A stretch of 38,764 nucleotides of DNA, from the NCBI GenBank assembly GCA_900542965.1, contig UQPY01000016.1, positions 1 to 38,764 of the forward strand, written 5' to 3'. This stretch comes from an uncultured Collinsella sp. (GTDB lineage Bacteria > Actinomycetota > Coriobacteriia > Coriobacteriales > Coriobacteriaceae). The position numbers and the translations under genes are program-made. Below, piece by piece: positions 25,702 to 33,699 of this stretch; position 1 is the stretch's first letter, and every line of letters begins with the position of its first letter. The notes under the pieces are model-generated. The model had not been told where the DNA came from and made no database searches. It worked only from the letters and a program-made list of their open reading frames with translations.

Positions 25702-27006
25702 TTAGGCATCCCAGGCGTCGCGGCCGCGCAGCGCGCGCAGGCCGATGTCGTGACGCAGGGTCTTGCCCTCAAAATCAATCTTCTCGCAGGCCTCGTAGGC
25801 AAGGTTGCGAGCGCTCTCGAACGTGTCGCCCAGAGCGGTCACGGCAAGCACACGGCCGCCGTTGGTCACGAGCTGACCGTCCACCACGGCGGTGCCCGCG
25901 TGGTACACGGTCACGTTCTCCATGGCCTCGGCATCGGCAATACCGGTGATGACCTTGCCCTTCTCGTAGCTGCCGGGGTAGCCCGCGCTCGTCAGAACAA
26001 CAGCCACGGCCCACTCGTCACGCCAGTCGAGCTCAATCTGATCAAGCTCGCAGTTGGCGCAGGCGAGCATAACCTCGACCAGGTCGTTCTTGAGGCGCGG
26101 CAGCACAACCTGCGTCTCGGGGTCGCCAAAGCGGGCGTTGAACTCCAGCACCTTGGGGCCGGCGGGGGTGAGCATAAAGCCGCCATACAGGCAGCCGCGG
26201 TAGTCGATGCCCTCGGCAGCGAGCTCGGCCACGGTCTGCTCCATGACTTTCACCATGGTGGCGTGCTCCTCGTCGGTCACGATGGGTACTGGGCTGTAAA
26301 CGCCCATGCCACCGGTGTTGGGACCCTTGTCGCCCTCGAGCGCACGCTTGTGGTCCTGCGAAGTGGCCATGGGGCGCACGGTCTTGCCGTCGGTAAAGGC
26401 CAGCAGCGAGCACTCGGGGCCGGTCAGCATCTCCTCGATGACCACGGTATTGCCGGCATCGCCAAAGGTGCCGCCAAAACACTCGCGCACGGCCTCCTCG
26501 GCCTGCTCGAGCTCAGTCGCCACGATAACGCCCTTGCCTGCGGCCAGGCCGTCAGCCTTGACGACCAGCGGAGCGCCCTGCTCACGCACATAGGCAAGAG
26601 CCGAAGCCTCGTCGGTAAACGAGCCGTAGGCTGCCGTCGGGATACCGGCGCGCTCCATGAGCTGCTTGGAGAACAGCTTGGAGCCCTCCATCTGGGCGCC
26701 CTCGGCACCCGGGCCAAAGCAGGGAATACCCGCCGCGCGCACGGCGTCGGCCACGCCCGCCACGAGCGGAGCCTCGGGGCCAATTACCACGAGTCCGCAT
26801 CCGTGGCTCTGCGCAAACGCCGCCACGGCCGCAGGATCGCAGTCGTCGAGAACAACGTTCTCGCCGCAGCTCGCGGTGCCGCCGTTACCCGGCGCAATGT
26901 AGAGCTTGCCGGCGCGCGGTGATGCTGCGAGCTTAGCTGCCAAAGCATGCTCACGGCCGCCGCTGCCCAACAACAGGATGTCGATGGTTTGAGTGTCCGC
27001 CTTCAA
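25702..27006 (-). CDS. purD: Phosphoribosylamine-glycine ligase
   Basis: 434 aa from a TTG at 27006 with GAGGAGG upstream; no in-frame ATG fits. GAR synthetase joins glycine to phosphoribosylamine, step 2 of purine synthesis. The N domain starts ILLLGSGGREHALA, the ATP-grasp core has VVKADGLAAGKGV, the ATP loop and MATSQDHKRALEGDKGPNTGGMG (residues about 240-262), and LEFNARFGDPETQ binds metal. It lies downstream of the purA terminator and upstream of the NUDIX gene, apart from purF-purM-purN. Confidence 0.95.
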   Translation of the reverse strand: MKADTQTIDILLLGSGGREHALAAKLAASPRAGKLYIAPGNGGTASCGENVVLDDCDPAAVAAFAQSHGCGLVVIGPEAPLVAGVADAVRAAGIPCFGPGAEGAQMEGSKLFSKQLMERAGIPTAAYGSFTDEASALAYVREQGAPLVVKADGLAAGKGVIVATELEQAEEAVRECFGGTFGDAGNTVVIEEMLTGPECSLLAFTDGKTVRPMATSQDHKRALEGDKGPNTGGMGVYSPVPIVTDEEHATMVKVMEQTVAELAAEGIDYRGCLYGGFMLTPAGPKVLEFNARFGDPETQVVLPRLKNDLVEVMLACANCELDQIELDWRDEWAVAVVLTSAGYPGSYEKGKVITGIADAEAMENVTVYHAGTAVVDGQLVTNGGRVLAVTALGDTFESARNLAYEACEKIDFEGKTLRHDIGLRALRGRDAWDA

Positions 27007-27060
27007 GGGTGCCTCCTCTATGGATGAACGGCTCGCTCCGCGCGAGCCCTTTGCAAGCAA

Positions 27061-27102
27061 ATATACCCCTCGGCCGCCCGTCCGGGCTGCAAAGGGGTAT
27101 AT
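27061..27102 (-). terminator. Terminator of purA
   Basis: ATATACCCCT (27061-27070) and AGGGGTATAT (27093-27102) are perfect complements, with an inner stem GCCCG/CGGGC (27076-27087). The T-run on the minus strand is short. It lies 23 nt past the purA stop. Confidence 0.65.
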
Positions 27103-27124
27103 CGCAATAACCAAATAGTCCCGA

Positions 27125-28411
27125 TTACTTCCAGAATCGGTTGATGATCTGCTCGCGACCGGCGCCAACGCCAATGAACGTCACGCGGGTGTGTGCCAGA
27201 TCCTCGATAAACGCCACGTAGTCCTGAGCCTCTTGCGGCAGCTCGTCAAAGCTGCGGCAACCGGTGATATCGCACTTCCAGCCGGGGAGCTCCTCGTAGA
27301 TGGGCTTGGCATGCTCAAAGCGCACCTGATGCTCGGGCACGCTCGTGTAGCGCTCGCCATCGACGTCGTAGGCCACGCACACCTTAATGGTGTCGAAAGC
27401 CGAAAGCACGTCGAGCTTGGTCATGGCGATATCGGTGAGGCCGTTGACGCGCGAGGCGTAGTTGGCGATGGGGCCGTCGAACCAGCCGCAGCGACGACGG
27501 CGACCGGTGGTCACGCCGTACTCGTAGCCCTCCTCGGTCAGCGTGTGACCGGCCTCGGACTCATAGGAAAGCTCGGTGGGCATGGGGCCCGAACCGACGC
27601 GGGTGATATAGGCCTTCATGACGCCCAGCACGCGGTCGACGTTCTTCATGCCGACGCCGGAACCGGTAATGGCGCCGCCGGCGGTGCAGTTGGAAGACGT
27701 CACGTACGGATAGGTACCGTGGTCGATGTCGAGCAGCGTCGCCTGGGCGCCCTCAAACAGCAGGTCCTTGCCCTCATCGATCATGTTGTTGAGCAGCAGG
27801 CTCGTCTCGGTGATGTAGGGACGCAGGCGCTCGGCCATCGGCAGGTACTCGTCGCAAATCTGGTCCACGGTGTAGGTGGGCAGGTTGTAGATGAGCTCGA
27901 GCTCGGGGTTCACGCGGGCGAGAGCGGTCTCCAGCTTGTCGCGGAACAGTGCCTCGTCCAGCATGTCCTGCATGCGCAGGCCAATGCGGGCCATCTTGTC
28001 CTGATAGCACGGACCGATGCCGCGCTTGGTGGTACCGATGTTCTTCTTGCCGAGCTTCTGCTCAAAGGCGCCATCCAGATCGATGTGGTACGGCATGATG
28101 ACATGCGCGTTGCCGCTAATCTTGAGGTTCTTGGTGGTGATACCGTCGGCCTCGAACATGTCGATCTCCTCAAGGACAACCTTGGGGTTGACGACGCAGC
28201 CGTTACCGATCACCGACACGTGGTCGGAATACATGATGCCGGAGGGCACCTGGTGCAGGCCGTACTTCTTGCCGTTGACGACGATGGTGTGGCCGGCGTT
28301 GTTGCCTCCCGAGTAGCGCACGACGGCATCGAAGTCGCCGGCGACCAGGTCGCAAATCTTACCCTTGCCCTCATCGCCCCACTGGGCACCGACCAAAACG
28401 GTTGACGGCAT
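27125..28411 (-). CDS. purA: Adenylosuccinate synthetase
   Basis: 428 aa, normal length. Converts IMP, aspartate and GTP to adenylosuccinate, the first step towards AMP. The glycine-rich loop QWGDEGKGKI (residues about 9-18) carries the catalytic Asp, NAGHTIVVNG the catalytic His; GTTKRGIGPCYQDKMARIG, the TSSNCTAGGAITG stretch and GRRRRCGWFD are conserved. TAAGGAG precedes the ATG at 28411. It lies 93 nt downstream of dnaB with a weak hairpin between, so shared transcription is possible. Confidence 0.97.
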   Translation of the reverse strand: MPSTVLVGAQWGDEGKGKICDLVAGDFDAVVRYSGGNNAGHTIVVNGKKYGLHQVPSGIMYSDHVSVIGNGCVVNPKVVLEEIDMFEADGITTKNLKISGNAHVIMPYHIDLDGAFEQKLGKKNIGTTKRGIGPCYQDKMARIGLRMQDMLDEALFRDKLETALARVNPELELIYNLPTYTVDQICDEYLPMAERLRPYITETSLLLNNMIDEGKDLLFEGAQATLLDIDHGTYPYVTSSNCTAGGAITGSGVGMKNVDRVLGVMKAYITRVGSGPMPTELSYESEAGHTLTEEGYEYGVTTGRRRRCGWFDGPIANYASRVNGLTDIAMTKLDVLSAFDTIKVCVAYDVDGERYTSVPEHQVRFEHAKPIYEELPGWKCDITGCRSFDELPQEAQDYVAFIEDLAHTRVTFIGVGAGREQIINRFWK

Positions 28412-28504
28412 GTTTACTCCTTACATTCATGGACTGTCTGTGCGCCACGACGGCGCGCAGAAGCACAAAACATTCCCAGTATACCCGTGCAACGGGCGCC
28501 TGTC

Positions 28505-29896
28505 CTACTCCTCGGCATGTGCCCCATCAAGCTCATAGAACTTGGTGGATGCCGGCAGGAACATCAGGTCGACGTCGCCGATCGGGCCCGAACGGTTCTT
28601 GGCCACGACGATACGCGTAACGCCCTCGTCGGGTCGATCGTCGCGCGAGGCTTCGGCCTCGTCGGCGGAGCGGTCCAAGAACATAACGATATCGGCGTCC
28701 TGCTCGATGGAGCCCGATTCACGAAGGTCGGAAAGCTGCGGGCGCTTGCCGGTACGGGATTCGACCTGACGCGAAAGCTGCGACAGCGCGATGAGCGGGA
28801 TCTTGAGCTCCTTGGCCATGATCTTCAGACCACGCGACATCTCCGAAACCTCGACGGTACGGCTCTCGGAGCGGCGTCCCGGCGGAGGACTCACCAGCTG
28901 CAGGTAGTCCAGGATGATGATTGCCTTCTCCTTGTTATGGAGCATGCGGCGGCTCTTGGCGCGAATCTCGGTCACTGTGGTGCCGGGCGTATCGTCAATC
29001 AGAATATCGAGCTTGGACAAGGTCTGCGTGGCCTCGTTGATATTGGCCCACTGCTCGGGGCTAATGCGGCCCATGCGGAAGTCACTGATCGAGATCATGG
29101 CGTAGGCGCAAATCAGACGCTGGGCAATTTCCTTGCCCGACATCTCCAGCGAGAAGAAGCCGACGGTATAACCAGCAGCGGCAGCGTTGAGCGCCAGATT
29201 CAGGGCGAACGATGTCTTACCTACAGCAGGACGGGCACCGATAATGATGAGCTGGCCCTCGCGGAAGCCCATGAGCATACGGTCGAGTGACGGAAAGCCG
29301 GTGGGCACGCCCGCCGCCTGACCACCGGCCTGGCACACTTCCTCGGCCTCGTTATAGGCCTCGACCATAAACTCGGTCAACGTCTTGTAGCTCGACTTGA
29401 CCTCGCGTGCCGTAACCTTGAGCAGCTTGCTCTCGGCTAGCTCCACGACCTCTTTGGTGTCGGTGGGGGCGTTATATGCCAGCGCGTTGATCTCGTTGGT
29501 GGCGCCGATCAGCTCACGCAGCATCGAATCGCGGCGAACGATGGCGGCATGGTGCTGCCAGTTGACGAGCGACAGGGTCTGACCCATCAGCTCCAAAATG
29601 TACGCCTCGCCGCCCACGGCATCGAGCTTGTTGATGCTTCGCAGGTAATCGATTAGCGAGATGGAGTCGATGGGGATGCGGCTGTTGTACATATCGACCA
29701 TCGCGGTATAGATGGTCTTATGAATGGGCCGGTAGAAGTCATCGGGCTGCAGCTCGACCTGGGCTTCTTCGACCACCTCGGGCGATAGCAGCATAGCGGC
29801 CAGTACATTGGCCTCTGCATCTTGGTTTTGGGGAAGACCCAACTTTGAGCCGCGGTCCTCGACCGTCAGCCCGGTCTCCCTATCGTCATATGCCAT
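28505..29896 (-). CDS. dnaB: Replicative DNA helicase
   Basis: 463 aa from the ATG at 29896 (GAGGA upstream; an earlier ATG at 29908 is less well placed). The N-terminal DnaB domain (about 20-125: GLPQNQDAEANVLAAML) binds primase; the RecA-like C-terminal helicase domain has Walker A GARPAVGKTSFALN, FSLEMSGKEIAQR, the Walker B region IIILDYLQLV, and LSQLSRQVESRTGKRPQLSDLRESGSIEQDAD with the arginine finger. No intein interrupts it. It sits at the end of the conserved rpsF-ssb-rpsR-rplI order, separated from rplI by a terminator and 224 nt. Confidence 0.97.
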   Translation of the reverse strand: MAYDDRETGLTVEDRGSKLGLPQNQDAEANVLAAMLLSPEVVEEAQVELQPDDFYRPIHKTIYTAMVDMYNSRIPIDSISLIDYLRSINKLDAVGGEAYILELMGQTLSLVNWQHHAAIVRRDSMLRELIGATNEINALAYNAPTDTKEVVELAESKLLKVTAREVKSSYKTLTEFMVEAYNEAEEVCQAGGQAAGVPTGFPSLDRMLMGFREGQLIIIGARPAVGKTSFALNLALNAAAAGYTVGFFSLEMSGKEIAQRLICAYAMISISDFRMGRISPEQWANINEATQTLSKLDILIDDTPGTTVTEIRAKSRRMLHNKEKAIIILDYLQLVSPPPGRRSESRTVEVSEMSRGLKIMAKELKIPLIALSQLSRQVESRTGKRPQLSDLRESGSIEQDADIVMFLDRSADEAEASRDDRPDEGVTRIVVAKNRSGPIGDVDLMFLPASTKFYELDGAHAEE

Positions 29897-30056
29897 GAGC
29901 ATCCTCATTCATATCGCTTGCGAGCATCCATAGTATCAGCCACGGTCCCAAAACGCGCCGTGTGCGGCCAATCATCACCGAACCAAACGGATGAACGGTC
30001 CTGTATATTGGACTTCGACGCAACGTTCACCATGACACTCACTCAGCGCAAAAAAC

Positions 30057-30090
30057 AAAAGGGCGCCCTGGTTTCCCAGAGCGCCCTTCT
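30057..30090 (-). terminator. Rho-independent terminator of rplI
   Basis: AAGGGCGCCCTGG (30059-30071) pairs with CCAGAGCGCCCTT (30076-30088), one mismatch. On the minus strand TTTTGTTTTTTG follows. It ends the rpsF-ssb-rpsR-rplI unit and separates it from dnaB. Confidence 0.85.
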
Positions 30091-30120
30091 TAGAACAAGA
30101 TTGTTGCGTTGCAGCAAATG

Positions 30121-30660
30121 CTACTCGGCAGCAGCCTCAGTCTCGACCTCGGCGGTCTCGGCCTCGGCGACCTCAGCGGCCTCCTCGACCTCAGCCTCGG
30201 CAGCGAGCTCCTCGGCGGTAACGCCGACGAGAACGACAACCTCGGCCTTGATCTCGCGGTACAGCGAGATGGCAACGGTGTGGGCACCGGCAGCCTTGAT
30301 GGGCTTACCGAGCTCGACGCGCTTGCGGTCGATGTCCATACCGAGCTGAGCCTTGATGGCATCAGCGATCATAGCGGCGGTAACGGAGCCAAAGAGGATG
30401 CCCTCGTCGCCGACCTTGACGTCAACGGTGACCGTCTTGCCCTCGAAGGCAGCCTTGGTCTCGTTGGCGGTAGCCAGACGGACGGCCTCGCGCTTGGCGA
30501 TGTTGTTGCGACGCTCGTCAAGCTGCTTGAGGTTGCCCTTGGTGGCGGCAACAGCGAGCTTCTTGGGGAACAGGAAGTTCTCAGCGTAACCCTGAGCGAC
30601 CTCTACGACGTCACCCTCGCCGCCCTTGCCCTTGATCTCATCGAGAAGAATAACCTTCAT
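30121..30660 (-). CDS. rplI: 50S ribosomal protein L9, with acidic C-terminal extension
   Basis: 179 aa; L9 is usually about 150. The N domain is typical: MKVILLDEIKGKGGEGDVVEVAQGYAENFLFPKKLA, which binds 23S rRNA. The long helix and C-terminal domain follow up to about residue 148 (EIKAEVVVLVGVTAEE). The last 30 or so residues are nearly all Glu/Ala/Val (AEVEEAAEVAEAETAEVETE), a tail not found in most L9 proteins. It begins 15 nt after rpsR. Such tails occur in some actinobacterial ribosomal proteins; the role is unknown. Confidence 0.96.
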   Translation of the reverse strand: MKVILLDEIKGKGGEGDVVEVAQGYAENFLFPKKLAVAATKGNLKQLDERRNNIAKREAVRLATANETKAAFEGKTVTVDVKVGDEGILFGSVTAAMIADAIKAQLGMDIDRKRVELGKPIKAAGAHTVAISLYREIKAEVVVLVGVTAEELAAEAEVEEAAEVAEAETAEVETEAAAE

Positions 30661-30675
30661 GATGCGTCTCCCTTC

Positions 30676-30942
30676 TTAGCCGCGGTCGCGGTTGCCACGA
30701 GAGGAAACCACGGGGACGGTGTACGGCAGGAGAGCCATCTCGCGGGCGCGCTTGATGGCGTTGGCGATGTCATGCTGATGCTGCGTGCAAGCGCCAGTGA
30801 CGCGACGGGGCTTGATCTTGCCACGGTCGGTCATGTACTTACGGAGAAGCTGAGTGTCCTTATAGTCGATGAACTCAGTGTTCTCCTTGCAGAACTGGCA
30901 GTACTTACGACGCGGCTGACGTGCAGAAAAATCATTAGCCAT
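30676..30942 (-). CDS. rpsR: 30S ribosomal protein S18, zinc-ribbon (C+) type
   Basis: 88 aa from the ATG at 30942 with AAAGG upstream. The core DYKDTQLLRKYMTDRGKI, KPRRVTG and IKRAREMALLPY is standard S18. Cysteines in YCQFCKEN and GACTQHQHD suggest a zinc-binding form of the kind that in some bacteria has a zinc-free paralogue. S18 pairs with S6 on the small subunit; rpsF is two genes upstream. Confidence 0.96.
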   Translation of the reverse strand: MANDFSARQPRRKYCQFCKENTEFIDYKDTQLLRKYMTDRGKIKPRRVTGACTQHQHDIANAIKRAREMALLPYTVPVVSSRGNRDRG

Positions 30943-31014
30943 GTCAAAATACCTTTCGTTTGGCAACTTCGGCGAACCGAAGCCGCCTCTCACTCAAAAA
31001 TAGGTGAACAACCC

Positions 31015-31467
31015 TTAGAACGGGATGTCCTCATCGTAGACGTCGACCGCGGGCGGCGTAGCCACCGGTGCGGCAGGACGTGCTGCGGGCGCGGGAGCTG
31101 CGGGGGCGTAACCGCCCTGATCGTAGCCACCCTGGCCACCACGGGAGCTCATAAACTCGATCTCATCGACGATGACCTCAAGCTTGCTCCGGCGCTGGCC
31201 GTCGCGCTCCCAAGAGCTGTAGCGCAGCTTGCCCTCGATCGCGACCTTGTTTCCCTTTGCCAGGAAACGGCTCACGGCCTCGGCGCGGGTGCCGAACATG
31301 GTGCAGTCGACAAAGTTGGGATAGTCCTCCCACTCGCCAGTCTGCGCGTTGCGGCGACGATCGTTCACGGCGACGCCAAAGGACAGAACCTGGGTTCCGC
31401 CGGCGGTGGCGCGCAGCTCGGGATCGCGGGTGAGGTTACCGGTGATGTTCACTCGATTGATGCTCAT
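31015..31467 (-). CDS. ssb: Single-stranded DNA-binding protein
   Basis: 150 aa. The OB-fold (1-108: INRVNITGNLTRDPELRAT, VSRFLAKGNKVAIEGKLRYSSWE) is complete. A Gly/Ala/Pro-rich linker leads to the acidic tip DEDIPF, which docks replication and repair partners. Between rpsF and rpsR in the conserved cluster, with 48 and 72 nt gaps. Confidence 0.97.
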   Translation of the reverse strand: MSINRVNITGNLTRDPELRATAGGTQVLSFGVAVNDRRRNAQTGEWEDYPNFVDCTMFGTRAEAVSRFLAKGNKVAIEGKLRYSSWERDGQRRSKLEVIVDEIEFMSSRGGQGGYDQGGYAPAAPAPAARPAAPVATPPAVDVYDEDIPF

Positions 31468-31515
31468 AACTCACTACTTCCTCTTGGGGCACAAGCCCAG
31501 TCCAAAACGACAGTC

Positions 31516-31809
31516 TTACTCCTGGTCGTCGCGACGGACGATCATGTGGCGGACCACAGCGTCGGTGATGCGCAGGACGCGATCAAGCTCGGCGATCTGG
31601 GTAGGATCTGCGTGGAAGTTGATGAGGGTGTAGTCACCATCGGTGAGATCGTTGATCTCGTAGGCGAGCTTGCGCTTGCCCCACTCGTCAACGGAGTCGA
31701 CCTTGCCAGCGCCCTCAGCGATCGTGGTATCGATACGCTTCATAACAGCGAGACGAGTCTCGGGGTCGAGCGACGGGTCAACAAAGAACAGCAGTTCATA
31801 AGCCTTCAT
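31516..31809 (-). CDS. rpsF: 30S ribosomal protein S6
   Basis: 97 aa from the ATG at 31809 with AGAGGAGG upstream. Matches S6 throughout: MKAYELLFFVDPSLDPE, WGKRKLAYEINDLTDGDYTLINFHA and LRITDAVVRHMIVRRDD. It binds S18 on the 30S platform. First gene of rpsF-ssb-rpsR-rplI. Confidence 0.96.
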   Translation of the reverse strand: MKAYELLFFVDPSLDPETRLAVMKRIDTTIAEGAGKVDSVDEWGKRKLAYEINDLTDGDYTLINFHADPTQIAELDRVLRITDAVVRHMIVRRDDQE

Positions 31810-31834
31810 ATTGTCACCTCCTCTGGGCAAATGT

Positions 31835-31863
31835 GGCTTCAGGTCGTGAAGGTGCGCCTGAAG
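31835..31863 (-). promoter_or_regulatory. Leader hairpin upstream of rpsF
   Basis: On the minus strand CTTCAGG and CCTGAAG flank 15 nt (GCGCACC... GA) and sit between the promoter and the rpsF ribosome site. The rpsF operons of many bacteria are repressed by S6:S18 binding a leader RNA that mimics rRNA; this stem is in the right place but I cannot confirm the motif. Confidence 0.3.
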
Positions 31864-31885
31864 CAGGAAAAGACTTGGTAATAAT

Positions 31886-31914
31886 ATCTTTCAACCTCCC
31901 AGGCCGCAAGAATA
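31886..31914 (-). promoter_or_regulatory. Candidate promoter of the rpsF operon
   Basis: On the minus strand TTGCGG, a 17-bp spacer and TATTAT form a plausible sigma-70-type promoter about 75-105 nt upstream of rpsF. The -10 is good, the -35 weak. Confidence 0.35.
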
Positions 31915-32259
31915 TGCAGCTACAACCTCATGACCTCCACATATGCCTATACTTACACGGCACTTCATGCGTGTTCTAACCAAATGCCGACCAAAAGCTT
32001 GACGGATTTGTGGATAGGATACGGTGCCGCGGGGACAAGTCGAGCCAAACCGCAGGTCAGCCAGCGCATGGCTGTGGTCGCGAAATGCATACCAGTGGTT
32101 CACAGCAACGGTCAAAGATTTTTAAATTCATTGCCGAGTCGCTTATAAATACCCATTTTGAACAATTTGCTACTTGCAGCCATGCTGGTCAGAGCCCGTT
32201 TTTGCTCGCTTGAATCCCGCCGCGGAGCCAAGCGTTTCAAAAAATGCCTACTTTTCTGT
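31915..32259. other. Non-coding stretch between rpsF and tRNA-Ser
   Basis: No credible gene. It is more AT-rich than the flanks. It has one near-match to a DnaA box (CTATCCACA on the minus strand) but no cluster, and a GGGGACAAG sequence near 32033 without a matching stem. Short open frames here lack ribosome sites. Confidence 0.6.
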
Positions 32260-32287
32260 TTGCACTTTGCGATTCCTCGTGTATACT
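32260..32287 (+). promoter_or_regulatory. Promoter of the tRNA-Ser(GGA) gene
   Basis: TTGCAC (32260-32265), a 16-bp spacer and TATACT (32282-32287) end 16 bp before the tRNA 5' end. Confidence 0.55.
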
Positions 32288-32303
32288 GACTTTCGCATTT
32301 AAC

Positions 32304-32394
32304 GGAGAGTTGTCCGAGTGGCCGAAGGAGCACGATTGGAAATCGTGTAGGCGTCAAAAGCGTCTCCAGGGTTCAAATCCCTGACTCTCCGCCA
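32304..32394 (+). tRNA. tRNA-Ser (anticodon GGA)
   Basis: Class II tRNA with long variable arm. Acceptor GGAGAGT pairs with ACTCTCC, anticodon loop TTGGAAA gives GGA (codons UCC/UCU), T-arm CAGGG-TTCAAAT-CCCTG. Discriminator G, with encoded CCA at 32392-32394. Confidence 0.97.
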
Positions 32395-32403
32395 GTTAAT
32401 TCC

Positions 32404-32433
32404 AAAGCAGGCCTTTGAGCCTGCTTTGTTTTT
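32404..32433 (+). terminator. Terminator between the two tRNA-Ser genes
   Basis: AAAGCAGGC (32404-32412) pairs perfectly with GCCTGCTTT (32419-32427), followed by GTTTTT. Confidence 0.85.
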
Positions 32434-32442
32434 ACCCCACGC

Positions 32443-32533
32443 GGAGGGGTGGCAGAGTGGTTGAATGCGGCGGTCTCGAAAACCGTTTGGCCTGTATAAG
32501 GTCACGAGGGTTCGAATCCCTCCTCCTCCGCCA
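32443..32533 (+). tRNA. tRNA-Ser (anticodon CGA)
   Basis: Class II tRNA. Acceptor GGAGGGG pairs with CTCCTCC (one wobble), anticodon loop CTCGAAA gives CGA (codon UCG), T-arm GAGGG-TTCGAAT-CCCTC, discriminator G, encoded CCA at 32531-32533. Its last 25 bases reappear inverted 65 nt downstream. Confidence 0.97.
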
Positions 32534-32544
32534 TTTTGGTTGAG

Positions 32545-32572
32545 AAAGCTCCCGGGAATGGGAGCTTTTTTG
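32545..32572 (+). terminator. Terminator of tRNA-Ser(CGA)
   Basis: AAAGCTCCC (32545-32553) pairs perfectly with GGGAGCTTT (32560-32568) followed by further Ts. Confidence 0.88.
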
Positions 32573-32597
32573 TTTTGAGTCCCTAACAAGCAAATAC

Positions 32598-32756
32598 GGC
32601 GGAGGAGGAGGGATTCGAACCCGCCAGGGCGCGGAGCGTAAAGAAAACGCGCCCGTGGCGCGTTTTTAGCGCAGCGCGGTCGGCGCAAGCCGACCGGATA
32701 AATTTTGAGCGGAGCTCAAAATTTGGATATCCCTCCTATTCGACCACGCCCCCATC
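32598..32756 (-). pseudogene. Broken, inverted tRNA-Ser copy carrying a hairpin cassette
   Basis: Bases 32598-32622 are the exact reverse complement of the last 25 nt of the tRNA-Ser(CGA) body (T-arm plus acceptor). About 110 nt further, ATTCGACCAC (32738-32747) matches the reverse complement of the tRNA-Ser D-arm (GTGGTTGAAT) at 9 of 10 positions and is followed by a C-rich stretch like the 5' acceptor. The anticodon and variable arms are absent; in their place is a hairpin cluster. A minus-strand tRNA-Ser interrupted by a repeat cassette explains this; the 5' remnant is weak evidence, the 3' part is certain. Confidence 0.5.
32644..32732. repeat. Cluster of three perfect hairpins inside the tRNA-Ser remnant
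   Basis: AAAACGCGCC-CGT-GGCGCGTTTT (32644-32666), CGGTCGGC-GCAA-GCCGACCG (32677-32696, a GNRA-type loop) and AAATTTTGAGC-GGA-GCTCAAAATTT (32700-32724) follow one another. The last is framed by GGAT/ATCC (32696-32699 and 32729-32732). The layout resembles BIME-like composites of repetitive palindromic elements. Confidence 0.8.
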
Positions 32757-32902
32757 GCGTTCAGCATCAACCCGGATCCCCTAACATGGAACCTATGACC
32801 GTACCCAGTCCCGACCGTTTGCCGAGCAATAGGGTCGCAATCGGCGCCGAACATGTACTATGTACGGGCATTGTCTAAACCCGTAACTCAAAGGACCCCA
32901 TC

Positions 32903-33592
32903 TTGCCCGTTGCCGCCGCTATGATCGTTACCGCACACGCCTCGGATGCCATGGTTGCCATCCCGTTTTGGCTCGAGATGTTCGCCGTCGTCGCGGCATC
33001 GATCTCGGGCGTGTTGGTCGCACGCGAGCACAAACTCGACCTGGTGGGCGCCGTCGCGCTCGCCGTGGTCTGTGGACTGGGCGGCGGTCTTTTGCGCGAT
33101 ATGACGCTGCAGGTGGGCAACGTCTACATCCTCAACCAACCGATGGCGCTCCCGCTCTCCATCGCCACCGCGGCCATCATCTACATCTTCCCGGCAATCG
33201 TCGACAAGCCCGAAAAGCTCATTCCCCTGCTCGATATCATCTCGGTGGGTATTTATGCGGCAACCGGCGCAGACAAGGCGCTGGTCTACGGCTTTGCGCC
33301 GGCGGTGTGCATCATGATGGGCTTTTTTACCGCGGTGGGCGGCGGCATGCTGCGAGATGGTTTTATGGGTGTGGTGCCGGGTATCTTCCAGCGCACCAAC
33401 TTCTATGCCATCGCGGCCATCGCCGGATCGGCAAGCTATGTTTGCCTTGTCATGAGCGGCTTGGTCAGCAATGTCGTCGCACTGGTCGTTTGCGTCGTGG
33501 TGACCATGGGACTACGCTGGCTGTCGCTGCGCTTTGATATCAAAAGCCCCACCGAGGATGACATCGCACGCTTTTTGCACCGCAAAAAGTAG
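32903..33592 (+). CDS. TRIC/UPF0126-family membrane channel
   Basis: 229 aa from a TTG at 32903 with AAAGGA upstream; the ATG at 32921 lacks a ribosome site. About seven membrane segments in two repeated halves, each with the family's glycine-rich signature: CGLGGGLLRDMTL (residues about 58-70) and AVGGGMLRDGFMG (about 147-159). Prokaryotic TRIC proteins are trimeric potassium-permeable channels. The tail is short and charged (RFLHRKK). It stands alone downstream of the tRNA-Ser region. Confidence 0.9.
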   Translation: MPVAAAMIVTAHASDAMVAIPFWLEMFAVVAASISGVLVAREHKLDLVGAVALAVVCGLGGGLLRDMTLQVGNVYILNQPMALPLSIATAAIIYIFPAIVDKPEKLIPLLDIISVGIYAATGADKALVYGFAPAVCIMMGFFTAVGGGMLRDGFMGVVPGIFQRTNFYAIAAIAGSASYVCLVMSGLVSNVVALVVCVVVTMGLRWLSLRFDIKSPTEDDIARFLHRKK

Positions 33593-33661
33593 GTGGCGCG
33601 GGCTCATCCTTCGAAATGCAACCGAGAGGTTCTTTTAGAGCGCCCACGCGTTGGGTACCCT

Positions 33662-33686
33662 GTTAGGTAAATGCCGAACACCTAAC
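33662..33686. promoter_or_regulatory. 7-bp inverted repeat before the bactofilin-like gene
   Basis: GTTAGGT (33662-33668) and ACCTAAC (33680-33686) flank an 11-nt spacer and end next to the CGAAAGGA ribosome site. Could be an operator or an RNA hairpin that masks the ribosome site. Confidence 0.35.
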
Positions 33687-33699
33687 GAAAGGATCAACC

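Noticed and set aside
27007..27174. N-terminal extension of purD upstream of the TTG
   Set aside because: It would run into purA and its terminator; conserved PurD sequence begins just after the TTG, which has a strong ribosome site.
31915..32259. Possible replication origin next to the dnaB cluster
   Set aside because: Only one weak DnaA-box match and no AT-rich repeat array; no dnaA or dnaN nearby.
32299..32688. Open frame on the minus strand across the tRNA-Ser genes (GGGGIRTLVT type)
   Set aside because: It is the antisense of two tRNA-Ser genes; the same false protein is common in databases. No ribosome site.
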